Below are positions 14,543 to 22,416 of a DNA stretch of 43,229 nt, piece by piece (within the stretch, counting starts at the first letter, position 1; each line of letters opens with the position of its first letter). The stretch covers positions 1-43,229 of the IMG/VR virus record IMGVR_UViG_3300046820_000897, one strand, 5' to 3'. The notes below the pieces were generated by a model. It saw nothing but the letters and a program-made list of their open reading frames with translations, ran no database searches and was not told the DNA's origin. Both the position numbers and the translations under genes were made by a program. Source of the stretch: a virus.

Positions 14543-14620
14543 TTAAATTACACCCCATGCGCTAAGGTTAACCAATACGATAGCTGCGAAAATTGCGATA
14601 ATGGCGAAAATAGATTTCAT
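14543..14620 (-). CDS. Hydrophobic micropeptide, 25 residues
   Basis: The frame MKSIFAIIAIFAAIVLVNLS ends AWGVI. It is essentially one membrane segment with a single Lys at the start. It lies between the Gp88-like gene and another membrane peptide. A real gene is plausible in a block with several such peptides, but the evidence is thin. Confidence 0.4.
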   Translation of the reverse strand: MKSIFAIIAIFAAIVLVNLSAWGVI

Positions 14621-14649
14621 GAATTTGTGTTTTATTTGTTTTTTGTTAA

Positions 14650-14760
14650 TTAGTTAAGTATGAAATAAAAAGATACGAGCAATGAAATAAAAAAAATTCC
14701 TGTAGAAATGATAATGAAATCTGAAACATTATCTTTTTCTTTTTTAGTCATTCTGTACAT
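14650..14760 (-). CDS. Membrane micropeptide, 36 residues
   Basis: The frame starts at 14760: MYRMTKKEKDNVSDFIIIST, then GIFFISLLVSFYFILN. A charged N-terminus leads into one membrane helix. It is the first gene behind the minus-strand promoter candidate. No family recognised. Confidence 0.45.
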   Translation of the reverse strand: MYRMTKKEKDNVSDFIIISTGIFFISLLVSFYFILN

Positions 14761-14796
14761 GGCGAATTGTTTTTTTTGTTTGTGTTAATTGTCTCA

Positions 14797-14829
14797 CAAA
14801 TATAGATATTAATATCATTACAATATCAA
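14797..14829 (-). promoter_or_regulatory. Promoter candidate for the minus-strand block
   Basis: On the minus strand, TATATTTG (plus 14797-14804) matches TAnnTTTG. A TTG at 14827-14829 gives a 22-base spacer; another at 14821-14823 gives 16. It lies 36 bases upstream of the first minus-strand gene, in an AT-rich divergent region (14761-14920). Confidence 0.5.
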
Positions 14830-14920
14830 TATTATATAATTATATTTAAATATTTATTTCAATGATATGTAAACAAATAAAAATCAATACTTTATATTAA
14901 TTCTATTTATTTTTGACTAT

Positions 14921-15139
14921 ATGAAAAGAAAGGGATTCTATATTAAAAAGTCTGACAATGGTTTATATCTTAATATATTTAAACAGGATTTCATTCAATA
15001 TATAAATGATGCACCTGGTGAATGGGTTAAATTTAAAATATATGAAAAATTGAATGATCCGAAAGGGTTTAGCCATAATATGGAGATAATACAGCAAAAG
15101 CAAAATGCAACAATGTTGCAAAATGATAGCGACAAATAA
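14921..15139 (+). CDS. Hypothetical protein, 72 residues, with palindromes in its 3' end
   Basis: The protein begins MKRKGFYIKKSDNGLYLNIF and reads as a small basic strand-rich protein, ending in a polar tail (QQKQNATMLQNDSDK). TATTTTTG at 14908-14915 is a -7 candidate just before the start. The end of the gene contains one TGCAAC-N3-GTTGCA palindrome and a second lies just after it. It could be a DNA-binding regulator of the late operon; this is position-based inference. Confidence 0.55.
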   Translation: MKRKGFYIKKSDNGLYLNIFKQDFIQYINDAPGEWVKFKIYEKLNDPKGFSHNMEIIQQKQNATMLQNDSDK

Positions 15140-15156
15140 AATGCAACCAAGTTGCA
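15106..15156. promoter_or_regulatory. Paired palindromes TGCAAC-N3-GTTGCA, possible operator
   Basis: Perfect 6-bp half-sites flank three bases at 15106-15120 and 15142-15156, with centres 36 bases apart (about 3.4 helical turns). They lie just before the terminase small-subunit gene. Two like-spaced copies suggest a dimeric DNA-binding protein. Confidence 0.5.
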
Positions 15157-15209
15157 AATATGTTAACTTTATTACATTTGAAAGGTTGAATAACCAAACA
15201 GAACCAACT

Positions 15210-15548
15210 ATGAGCGAAGCTGAAATAATAGAGACAAAGAAACCAAAAGGACAGTGGGGCGGCCCACGTCCGAACTCAGGTAGACCTAAGAGAATGGATG
15301 AGGACGCAATCAGAGAGAAGCTACACCCCATGGCCACCACTGCATTCACTAAACTACATGAGAAGATCAAAGAGGGTGACATGAAAGCAATACAGCTATT
15401 TTGTGCGTACTATATTGGTCTCCCAACCCAAAAGATAGAAAGCAAAATTGAGGGTAATTTAAATCAAATAGCCATTGAGATAATCAAGCCTAACATATTG
15501 CTTCAGGATAATAGGACAGTGCAAATAGATGACAATAAGGCAGAATAA
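15210..15548 (+). CDS. Terminase small subunit-like protein
   Basis: The 112-residue protein starts at 15210 (MSEAEIIETKKPKGQWGGPR); an upstream in-frame start would include the palindrome region. GGPRPNSGRPKRMDEDAIRE is the basic, Pro/Gly-rich entry found in many small terminase-like proteins, followed by helices (LHPMATTAFTKLHEKI). It precedes the large terminase and probably recognises the packaging site. An alternative is a general DNA-binding protein with the GxRPxSGRPK entry. Confidence 0.6.
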   Translation: MSEAEIIETKKPKGQWGGPRPNSGRPKRMDEDAIREKLHPMATTAFTKLHEKIKEGDMKAIQLFCAYYIGLPTQKIESKIEGNLNQIAIEIIKPNILLQDNRTVQIDDNKAE

Positions 15549-15920
15549 GTATACATTATAACTATCTTTATTTATAACGTATTGATATATAAGTCTTTAC
15601 CGCTCTACTTAACATAATATTAGTTATAGGGTAACCAATACTCACCTATTTACTCACCTACTTTGTTTGTGTATTGGCAAGGTTGACGGCAAGCGCTGGC
15701 ACGATGGGGGGGACTTAAAGGATCTACTTTTTTGGGCCGGCCATATAAATCCCCAAAAATAATAGTCGTTTAACCAACCTTTATAAAATTGCCATATACG
15801 ATGACCCCCTTTCCAACCATACTTTTCAATTCGCAAATTGCATCCCAAATTTTTTTTTTCGCTCCAAAGTCGCATACCTTTGGTTGACCCAACTATGACT
15901 CATAATTAAACTCAAGTAAA
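15549..15920. other. 372-base non-coding spacer before the large terminase
   Basis: I find no convincing gene. It contains an 8-bp inverted repeat TTTTTGGG (15729-15736) and CCCAAAAA (15752-15759) around a GGCCGG-containing loop, and an inverted repeat CCAAAG (15864-15869) and CTTTGG (15878-15883). TACCTTTG at 15875-15882 fits a -7 promoter box 38 bases before the terminase. Base composition is richer in C runs than its surroundings. It may hold the packaging site (cos or pac) and the late promoter. Confidence 0.45.
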
Positions 15921-17066
15921 ATGAATGCCACCCTCCAAACCAACAAAATTTACGAAATCCTCAACGAAAGTGACAAGCGCATCTCGGTGATGCAAGGAGG
16001 ATCAAGGTCGGGCAAGACGTATAACATACTTATCTGGTTTATTGTGAAGTTGCTTCAAGAAAACAACAAGACTCTCACAATTGTGAGGCAATCGCTTCCA
16101 TCTATTAAGGGTTCAGTTCTCAGAGACTTTGTGGACATACTTACTAAGCTTAACATATATTCAGAGGACAACCACAACAAGACTGAGCAGATATACTCCT
16201 TAAATGGGAATACGATTGAGTTTGTGAGTGCCGACCAACCTCAAAAGATAAGGGGTAGGGCAAGGACATATCTTTTCTGCAATGAGGCAAATGAACTGTC
16301 ATACGAGGCTTGGATGCAATTGATCATGCGTACTGAGGGAAAGATAGTGATTGACTACAATCCATCTGATGTGGCGAGTTGGATTTATGACTCAGTTATT
16401 CCAAGGGATGATGCCGACTTCAACATCACTACTTTCAGAGACAACCCATTCCTCCCTAAAGAATTGGTTGACGAATTGGAAAGGCTAAAGGATGCTGATC
16501 CTAACTACTGGCAAATCTATGGACTTGGTGAACGTGGGTTGAGTCAGGACTTGATATATACCCATTACAAGACAACTGCGGATATGCCAGAAGATGGTGA
16601 GGTGGTGTATGGTCTTGACTTTGGGTTCAACGTGCCAAGTGCATTGGTCAAGGTCACATTTGTTGAGGGTGCTGCTTATGCGCAGGAATTACTGTATGAA
16701 ACCAGGTTGACCACAAATGATTTGGTGGATAGGCTAAAGCTTCTTAATATTGACCCGTACGATGAGATATTTTGCGATGCAGCCGAGCCAAAGACCATTG
16801 AGGAGTTGGTGAGAAATGGTTTTAATGCCAAGCACGCAAACAAAGATGTGACGGAAGGAATTAGGACTATAAAAGGCACTCCCTTGTTTATTCATCAAGA
16901 TAGTGTAAATTTACTAAAGGAATTGAAGAATTATCGGTGGAAAACCGATAGAAATGGCAATAAACTTGATTCACCCGTAAAGTTTGGTGACCACATACTT
17001 GATGCCTTACGATATAGCATTTTTAGTAAGTTAACAATCCCTAAGATAACTTGGGGGGCAATATAA
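15921..17066 (+). CDS. terL: Terminase large subunit
   Basis: The 381-residue protein has Walker A GGSRSGKT (26-33), Walker B YLFCNEAN (117-124), the coupling motif DYNPSD (145-150), and the RNase H-like nuclease residues in GLDFGFN (231-237), CDAAEP (285-290) and DHILDALRY (357-365). It resembles the PBSX XtmB/Terminase_3 group. It cuts concatemers and pumps DNA into the prohead through the portal encoded next. Length is slightly below the family mean but all motifs are present. Confidence 0.93.
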   Translation: MNATLQTNKIYEILNESDKRISVMQGGSRSGKTYNILIWFIVKLLQENNKTLTIVRQSLPSIKGSVLRDFVDILTKLNIYSEDNHNKTEQIYSLNGNTIEFVSADQPQKIRGRARTYLFCNEANELSYEAWMQLIMRTEGKIVIDYNPSDVASWIYDSVIPRDDADFNITTFRDNPFLPKELVDELERLKDADPNYWQIYGLGERGLSQDLIYTHYKTTADMPEDGEVVYGLDFGFNVPSALVKVTFVEGAAYAQELLYETRLTTNDLVDRLKLLNIDPYDEIFCDAAEPKTIEELVRNGFNAKHANKDVTEGIRTIKGTPLFIHQDSVNLLKELKNYRWKTDRNGNKLDSPVKFGDHILDALRYSIFSKLTIPKITWGAI

Positions 17067-18548
17067 ATGAAAATGGGTCTATTTGATATTTTTGGTAAGA
17101 AGAAGGGGTTGAATCCGAATCAAAATGTTCCTCCTTCGTTTCAAGGTATAAATGGTGCGGTCTTACAACAATACAATCAAGAGTCTTATGTAAAGGATGG
17201 CTACCTTGGCAATGCTGATGTGTATGCCATTGTGAGCTTTCTTGCAAGAAAGTCAGCAAGTATTCCTTGGTATGTGTACCGACTCAACAATGGTGAGAAA
17301 GCAAGGACATCCTTGATGAGGTACAAGCAACTTTCAAGAGGATTACAAGCCGGACAAGGTGCATACGAGCAAGCCATCATGGCGAGGAAGAACGCATACT
17401 CTGAGAATGTGGTGATGGGTACTCCATTATCAAATCTCCTTGAGAGACCCAACCCTAGCCAAGCACAAGATCAGTTCCTTGAGAACCTAATTGGTTACCA
17501 TTTCCTATCGGGTGAGGGGAACATTTACGGCAACACCGGAATATCGGGCAATAAAGTGTTGGAGATGTTCGTTTTGCCAACGCAATTCTTGGACATATAC
17601 CCAGACCCGAATGACCTATATGGCATCCTTGGGTATAAGTTAATGGTTGACCAAGGTATTGACATAGAGAAAAGCAGGGTATGCCAATGGAAAACATGGA
17701 ATCCAGACTTTAATGCAAGCACCAGGTCACACCTTCGTGGTCTATCACCATTGAGAGCATCTTACAAGACCCTAAGAATGTCAAACGCTGCTGCTGATGC
17801 CTCTGCGATGATGGCATACAATGGTGGTGCAAAGGGAGCATTGACCCCAAAGGTAGTCGGTTCAATCTCTGCTCAACCATCAATGGAGCAAGCCAATTTA
17901 ATTAAGAGGAAGCTCAACGATGATGTGAATGGTACACAAAACAAAGGAAGGATTGATGTACTTCAAACACCTTGGGACTATCTTAATTTTGGATTGAGTA
18001 GTGTTGACATGGAATTGGTCAAGACAATGCAGATGTCAATGCATCAATGGTGTAGGGTGTTCGGTTTGCCTGCTGTGTTGTTTGACACAGACACATCAAG
18101 CTACAACAACTACCAGAACGCAATGCGTGACTTGGTGACTAACACAATTGTTCCAAAGTTGTGCCAATTGAGGGATGAGCTGAACAAGTGGTTAGTGCCT
18201 CAATATGGTGAGGACTTGTATATTGATTTTGATATTACTGCATTGCCAGAGATGCAACAAGACATGGAGAGGATGACAAGATCACTTCGTGATGCGAATT
18301 GGTTGACCTTTGATGAGAAGCGAGTGGCGATGAACTACTCAGAGAAAGAAGGTGCTTATGAGTATAGCTATGTAAATGGTGGACTTGTAAGGCTTGATCA
18401 AGTTGGGATGGATTTGACAGTGCCAGGTATGGTAATGACTCAACCGGAAGATGATGAAGATAACAGCATGGACAACGGACGAGATGATATGGTCAATGGT
18501 GATGACTCTGCATCCCAAGACGGTGTCGGAGAGGAAATGCCGAACTGA
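17067..18548 (+). CDS. Portal protein, HK97-like
   Basis: The 493-residue protein fits the Phage_portal (HK97 gp3) family: AIVSFLARKSASIPWYVYR near the N-terminus, LLERPNPSQAQDQFLENLIG and GEGNIYGNTG in the core, QMSMHQWCRVFGLPAVLF and SSYNNYQNAMRDLVTNTIVP in the stem, and an acidic, Asp-rich tail. Twelve copies form the ring through which DNA enters and leaves the head. It begins directly after the terminase stop. Confidence 0.92.
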   Translation: MKMGLFDIFGKKKGLNPNQNVPPSFQGINGAVLQQYNQESYVKDGYLGNADVYAIVSFLARKSASIPWYVYRLNNGEKARTSLMRYKQLSRGLQAGQGAYEQAIMARKNAYSENVVMGTPLSNLLERPNPSQAQDQFLENLIGYHFLSGEGNIYGNTGISGNKVLEMFVLPTQFLDIYPDPNDLYGILGYKLMVDQGIDIEKSRVCQWKTWNPDFNASTRSHLRGLSPLRASYKTLRMSNAAADASAMMAYNGGAKGALTPKVVGSISAQPSMEQANLIKRKLNDDVNGTQNKGRIDVLQTPWDYLNFGLSSVDMELVKTMQMSMHQWCRVFGLPAVLFDTDTSSYNNYQNAMRDLVTNTIVPKLCQLRDELNKWLVPQYGEDLYIDFDITALPEMQQDMERMTRSLRDANWLTFDEKRVAMNYSEKEGAYEYSYVNGGLVRLDQVGMDLTVPGMVMTQPEDDEDNSMDNGRDDMVNGDDSASQDGVGEEMPN

Positions 18549-18553
18549 ACAAA

Positions 18554-18660
18554 TGATGATGGCCAAACTGAGGTTGTGGCATAAAAAAAGACTTGAAGAT
18601 GAACGCGAAGCAGAGAGAGCAATATTGGTTGAAAGTGGAGAGGTTGAGAAACCAACTTGA
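18554..18660 (+). CDS. Short basic/acidic peptide between portal and MuF-like gene
   Basis: A 35-codon frame starts five bases after the portal stop: MMMAKLRLWHKKRLEDEREA, then ERAILVESGEVEKPT. It is a charged helix that overlaps the next gene by 62 bases. Position and clean start favour a gene, but overlap and size leave doubt. Confidence 0.4.
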
Positions 18661-19429
18661 TGCCAAGTATATTGCTCTTTTTGCAAATGCGATTGACAAG
18701 GACATGAAGCGGTTTATTGTGATGCTCAAGAAGAACGGCCCAGAGGCAACAAGGAGCATGATGGGTACTTATGCGTGGAATGAGGAGATGTTCAGCATAA
18801 TGCAAGAGTTGTATAAAGAAGCTGCCATACTTTTCGGAAATGCGAGTTATAGGGCGGTGGGAATAATGAGCAGAAAGGCAAGCAATCTATTTGGCTTAAA
18901 TTTAGATTGGGTCAATGAGATGCTTACTTTTTTAACTAAATTTGGACTGCAATTGGTCGCTAACATGACCAACACTACTAAAGTTAAGATTGACACTATT
19001 ATTTCACTTGGGATAGCAGAGGGATTGAGCAGTGATGAGATTGCTAAGATGATAATGGAGGATGAGGAGCTTGGATATGCAAAGATGAGGGCAACAAGGA
19101 TAGCAAGGACTGAGGTTATGAGAGCAAGTAACTATGCTGCGTTTGTTGGAGCCAGCAAGCATGATTTTCTGGTTGACAAGATTTGGATTGCAACGAGAGA
19201 TAGTAGGACAAGGAGGATACCCAAAGACTCTTACGATCATTGGGATATGGATGGGCAAGTGGTTGCATTTAATGAGAACTTCACCAGTAAAGATAAACTT
19301 GGGAGACCTGTGGTAGCTGAGATACCTGGTGACCCAAAAAGTCCTAAAGGATTTACTATAAATTGTAGGTGTACGGTTGGATTCATTCCAAAACGTGATG
19401 CCAATGGTAGGTTAATTTTAAAACAGTAA
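18599..19429 (+). CDS. MuF-like minor head / head morphogenesis protein
   Basis: The 276-residue protein starts at ATG 18599. The C-terminal part has the Phage_Mu_F signature: RIARTEVMRASNYAAFVGAS, KIWIATRDSRTRRIPKDSYD, HWDMDGQ, and a final FTINCRCTVGFIP with the paired Cys. These minor capsid proteins sit near the portal and act in head assembly or DNA ejection. N-terminal helices (residues 1-120) precede that domain. Confidence 0.85.
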   Translation: MNAKQREQYWLKVERLRNQLDAKYIALFANAIDKDMKRFIVMLKKNGPEATRSMMGTYAWNEEMFSIMQELYKEAAILFGNASYRAVGIMSRKASNLFGLNLDWVNEMLTFLTKFGLQLVANMTNTTKVKIDTIISLGIAEGLSSDEIAKMIMEDEELGYAKMRATRIARTEVMRASNYAAFVGASKHDFLVDKIWIATRDSRTRRIPKDSYDHWDMDGQVVAFNENFTSKDKLGRPVVAEIPGDPKSPKGFTINCRCTVGFIPKRDANGRLILKQ

Positions 19430-19431
19430 CA

Positions 19432-20604
19432 ATGCCGATATATAGTTGCGGTGACGGGACATTTAGGATAGGAGACGGAGAGTGTATGTACAGGTCAAGA
19501 GCAAGTGCTGAACGTGCTTATGTAGCATATCTTGCACAAGAGGAAGATGACAATGATGACCGTAAAAATACTTACAAAGAAGAAACGTACAATGACTACC
19601 CAGAAGCTGCAACCAATAACGCAAAAAGGGTGTTGAAGTGGAGAGAGGAGTATGGAGATGAAGTTACTGGCATGACAAGTGTGGGGTGGAACAGAGCCAA
19701 CCAACTTGCCAACAAAGAGAGACTCAGTAGGGAAACGATAGCAAAAATGGCTGCTTTTGAAAGGCATCGTAAAAATGCAGAAGTAGCACCAGAGTTCAGA
19801 GATACTCCTTGGAGAGACAATGGTCATGTAGCATGGCTTGGTTGGGGAGGAAGTGCAGGTATTGAATGGGCGCAAAGAAAATTAAATCAAATAGACAATA
19901 AAAAAAGTATGATATACAATTACAAATCATTTGAGGCCAATGTCAAGGATGTTGACTCAAAGAAAGGAGAGGTAAGCGGTTATTTTTCGGCATTTGGAAT
20001 GGTTGACTCCGATGGAGACATCATGATGCCAGGTGCCTTCAAAAGGTCAATCCAAGATTGGGGGCCAGAGGCAAAGGGTAGGGTAAAGCATTTGCTCAAC
20101 CATGATCCAAGCCAACCACTTGGTAAGATTATTGAGTTAAAGGAAGATAGCTATGGATTGTATTATAGGTCACAAGTTGGAACGCATAGGCTTGGGCAAG
20201 ACTTCATCAAAATGGTTGAGAGTGGGTTGATTGGTGAACACTCAATCGGTTTTAGGACTCTGAGAGAGCAGAAAAGCGATAGTGCTAATGAGATACATGA
20301 AGTGATGCTTTTTGAGGGTTCAAGCCTTACTGCTTGGGGTGCAAATGAATATACACCAATTTTGGGGATAAAAAGTTTGGAGCAAAGTGCCAAGATACAA
20401 GAACAAATTAAGAGCTTTGAGAAGTTTATAAGGAACAGTGATGTTACCGATGAAACAATTGAACTATGCTTGATCAAGGTCAGGCAATTGGCACAAGCGA
20501 TAGAGAAAACGAGTAGCACAAAGGCAGTTGAAGAAACACCGGCGCAGCAAAAGAACAACGAGGAACTTGAGCGATCACTAATATCAATTTTGAATAAATT
20601 CTAA
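19432..20604 (+). CDS. Prohead protease with extra N-terminal domain
   Basis: The 390-residue protein is a fusion. Residues 1-155 form a domain with YPEAATNNAKRVLKWREEYG, VGWNRANQLA and AWLGWGGSAGIEWAQRKL, a module I recall ahead of or near phage proteases and in stand-alone phage proteins. Residues 158-330 are an HK97-family (S78) prohead protease: YFSAFGMVDSDGDIMMPGAF, LLNHDPSQPLGKI (His224) and GEHSIGF (Ser271). The tail is helical. It matures the capsid by cleaving scaffold segments. It lies directly before the capsid gene. Confidence 0.88.
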   Translation: MPIYSCGDGTFRIGDGECMYRSRASAERAYVAYLAQEEDDNDDRKNTYKEETYNDYPEAATNNAKRVLKWREEYGDEVTGMTSVGWNRANQLANKERLSRETIAKMAAFERHRKNAEVAPEFRDTPWRDNGHVAWLGWGGSAGIEWAQRKLNQIDNKKSMIYNYKSFEANVKDVDSKKGEVSGYFSAFGMVDSDGDIMMPGAFKRSIQDWGPEAKGRVKHLLNHDPSQPLGKIIELKEDSYGLYYRSQVGTHRLGQDFIKMVESGLIGEHSIGFRTLREQKSDSANEIHEVMLFEGSSLTAWGANEYTPILGIKSLEQSAKIQEQIKSFEKFIRNSDVTDETIELCLIKVRQLAQAIEKTSSTKAVEETPAQQKNNEELERSLISILNKF

Positions 20605-20616
20605 AGTAAAATTAAA

Positions 20617-21786
20617 ATGGAAGATTTAAAAAAGTTTGAAGCTGCTCTTGAAGCCAAATTGGCTGAGCAGAAGGCTGAAGTAGCCGTAAACACAGAGAAG
20701 GCTGCAAAAGCTTTTGAATCAAGGATTGAGCAAATCAACGAGGAGTTGGTTAAAGCTAACAAGACTGCTGCTGAAGCAAGAACCGAGGTTCTTGAAGCTA
20801 AAGCTGCTTTCGGAAAGTTGCAAGCTAAAGAAAGTGCAAAAGTTGCAACTTCTTATGGTGAGCATATCTTGAACATAAAGAACGAGATTGGTTCTGCTAT
20901 TGAGAAAGGATGGAACGATATCAAAGCTGCTGCTCGTGGCAATGGTAAAGGTTTCAACTACGAAATGGATGCCAAAGCTGTTGGTGTAATGACTATCGGT
21001 AACAACCTTACTGGTTCTGTTTACACCTCTTATGTTGACAATGCATACTTGAGGTCTTATGTTAACCCACATCTGCGTTCAGTTTTCAACATCATCCCCG
21101 TTTCTACCGGTTCAGTTTCTTTCCCAAGGGGTAACACTCCAGTAGGTGAAGGTTCTTTTGGTAAGCAAACTGAAGGTTCTGCTAAGCCTCAAGTTGATTA
21201 TGATGTAACAGTTGTAAACACCGCTCTTTCTTTCATCGCTGGTTATGCTAAAGTAAGCCGTCAGATGATTGATGATTTGCCATTCTTGCAAGCTTATCTT
21301 CAGCAGTCTTTGATTGAAGATTTCCAAAAGGCAGAAGATACTTATTATCTTAATGCCATTGCATCTTCTGCAACCGCAGGTTCTTCTTCTGGTGCTAACA
21401 CCGCTGAGAAGTTCATTGATTACGTTGCTCAGTTGGGTGCTTTGAACTGGATGCCGAATCTGTCTTTGACCACTCATGCTGGTTGGGCCGGATTGTTGAA
21501 AACCAAGCCTGCTGATTATTCAATCCCTGGTGGAATGACTATTGACAACAATGGTAATGTAAGAATCGTTGGTATCCCAGTTATCCCTCACTCTTTGGTT
21601 ACAGCTTCTAAGATTTATGTAATGGACACTACCAAGTTTGCCATTGCTCAACAATCTGGTTTGAATGTTCGTAGCACTGAGTTTGATCAGGATGACTTCA
21701 TCAAGAACCTCATCACATTCCGTTGCGAAGCTCGTTGTGAACTGCTTCAGTTCCAGCCTTCAGCAGCAGTTTATGGTGCAATCTAA
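20617..21786 (+). CDS. Major capsid protein, HK97 fold
   Basis: The 389-residue protein begins with a long coiled coil (about residues 1-120, alternating Glu, Lys and Ala) equal to the HK97 delta/scaffold segment removed by the protease. The core follows: VGVMTIGNNLTGSVYTSY, NIIPVSTGSVSFPRGN, AGYAKVSRQMIDDLPFLQ and a C-terminal FRCEARCELLQF. Codon use is C- and T-richer than its neighbours, as expected for a highly expressed gene. The fold call rests on context and general pattern. Confidence 0.9.
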   Translation: MEDLKKFEAALEAKLAEQKAEVAVNTEKAAKAFESRIEQINEELVKANKTAAEARTEVLEAKAAFGKLQAKESAKVATSYGEHILNIKNEIGSAIEKGWNDIKAAARGNGKGFNYEMDAKAVGVMTIGNNLTGSVYTSYVDNAYLRSYVNPHLRSVFNIIPVSTGSVSFPRGNTPVGEGSFGKQTEGSAKPQVDYDVTVVNTALSFIAGYAKVSRQMIDDLPFLQAYLQQSLIEDFQKAEDTYYLNAIASSATAGSSSGANTAEKFIDYVAQLGALNWMPNLSLTTHAGWAGLLKTKPADYSIPGGMTIDNNGNVRIVGIPVIPHSLVTASKIYVMDTTKFAIAQQSGLNVRSTEFDQDDFIKNLITFRCEARCELLQFQPSAAVYGAI

Positions 21787-21816
21787 GGTGTTGTTTTTTT
21801 AGAGTGTATATTTTGG

Positions 21817-21845
21817 GGGGCGGTATTCTTATCGCCCCTTTTTTT
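21817..21845 (+). terminator. Terminator after the major capsid gene
   Basis: GGGGCG (21817-21822) pairs with CGCCCC (21833-21838) across a 10-base loop, followed by T7 (21839-21845). It would reduce transcription into the glycosyltransferase genes and so boost the capsid message relative to them. Confidence 0.9.
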
Positions 21846-21852
21846 AACTTTG
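21845..21852 (+). promoter_or_regulatory. -7 box candidate for the glycosyltransferase genes
   Basis: TAACTTTG matches TAnnTTTG but lies only four bases before the ATG at 21857, so the transcript would be nearly leaderless. No well-spaced TTG -33 box is present. It overlaps the last T of the terminator. Confidence 0.3.
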
Positions 21853-21856
21853 TACT

Positions 21857-22414
21857 ATGGAAGTAAAAATACTATCTACTAACAATTCAAAAATGCTTTA
21901 TGGGGCATTGAAAGAGATGCACCGAAACTCATTGAGTGGTGAGGTTGTTTATGCTGTTCCACATGAAAACCCAAAGACATCATTCAATCTATCAATGCAG
22001 AAAATAATGAATAGTACCGATGGTGTACTATTGCTCTTTGAGGATGATGTTGAGATAAAGGATTTCAGTCATTTTGAGGAGGCTATTTCTCAGTTACCAA
22101 GTGATTGGGAGTTGTGCTACCTTGGGGCGAATCTTATTGCTCCTATTGAAAAGTATAGTGAGAACCTTTACAAGACATTTGGGTCATGGACTACTCACGC
22201 AGTGATGTATAACAACCCTAAAGAGTTGTGCAAAGGATATACCGATACAAGCATAATGTTTGATGATTGGTTAAAGACATGGATACACCCAAGAGGCAAT
22301 ACTTATATAATTAAACCCATGATAGCTTGGCAGAGACCACACCAAAGCGATTTATGGAATCACTTTGCCGATTATACAAGAATATTTGATGATTCGGCAG
22401 CTAAACTAATTTAA
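21857..22414 (+). CDS. Glycosyltransferase, GT25-like
   Basis: The 185-residue protein has LLLFEDDVEIKDF (about 54-66), the acidic metal-binding motif of GT25/LgtB-type enzymes, followed by LPSDWELCYLGANL and later GSWTTHAVMY and IIKPMIAWQRPHQSDL. These resemble the conserved blocks of family 25 transferases that move sugars such as galactose onto acceptors. It lies between capsid and connector genes, so a capsid or tail protein is a likely acceptor. It is short for the family (about 250). Confidence 0.8.
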   Translation: MEVKILSTNNSKMLYGALKEMHRNSLSGEVVYAVPHENPKTSFNLSMQKIMNSTDGVLLLFEDDVEIKDFSHFEEAISQLPSDWELCYLGANLIAPIEKYSENLYKTFGSWTTHAVMYNNPKELCKGYTDTSIMFDDWLKTWIHPRGNTYIIKPMIAWQRPHQSDLWNHFADYTRIFDDSAAKLI

Positions 22415-22416
22415 CT

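Noticed and set aside
15654-15875. 73-codon minus-strand frame in the terminase spacer
   Set aside because: It has no recognisable domain, no promoter, an odd stretch of C and G runs, and it lies opposite to the operon. The inverted repeats and -7 box there fit a regulatory spacer better.
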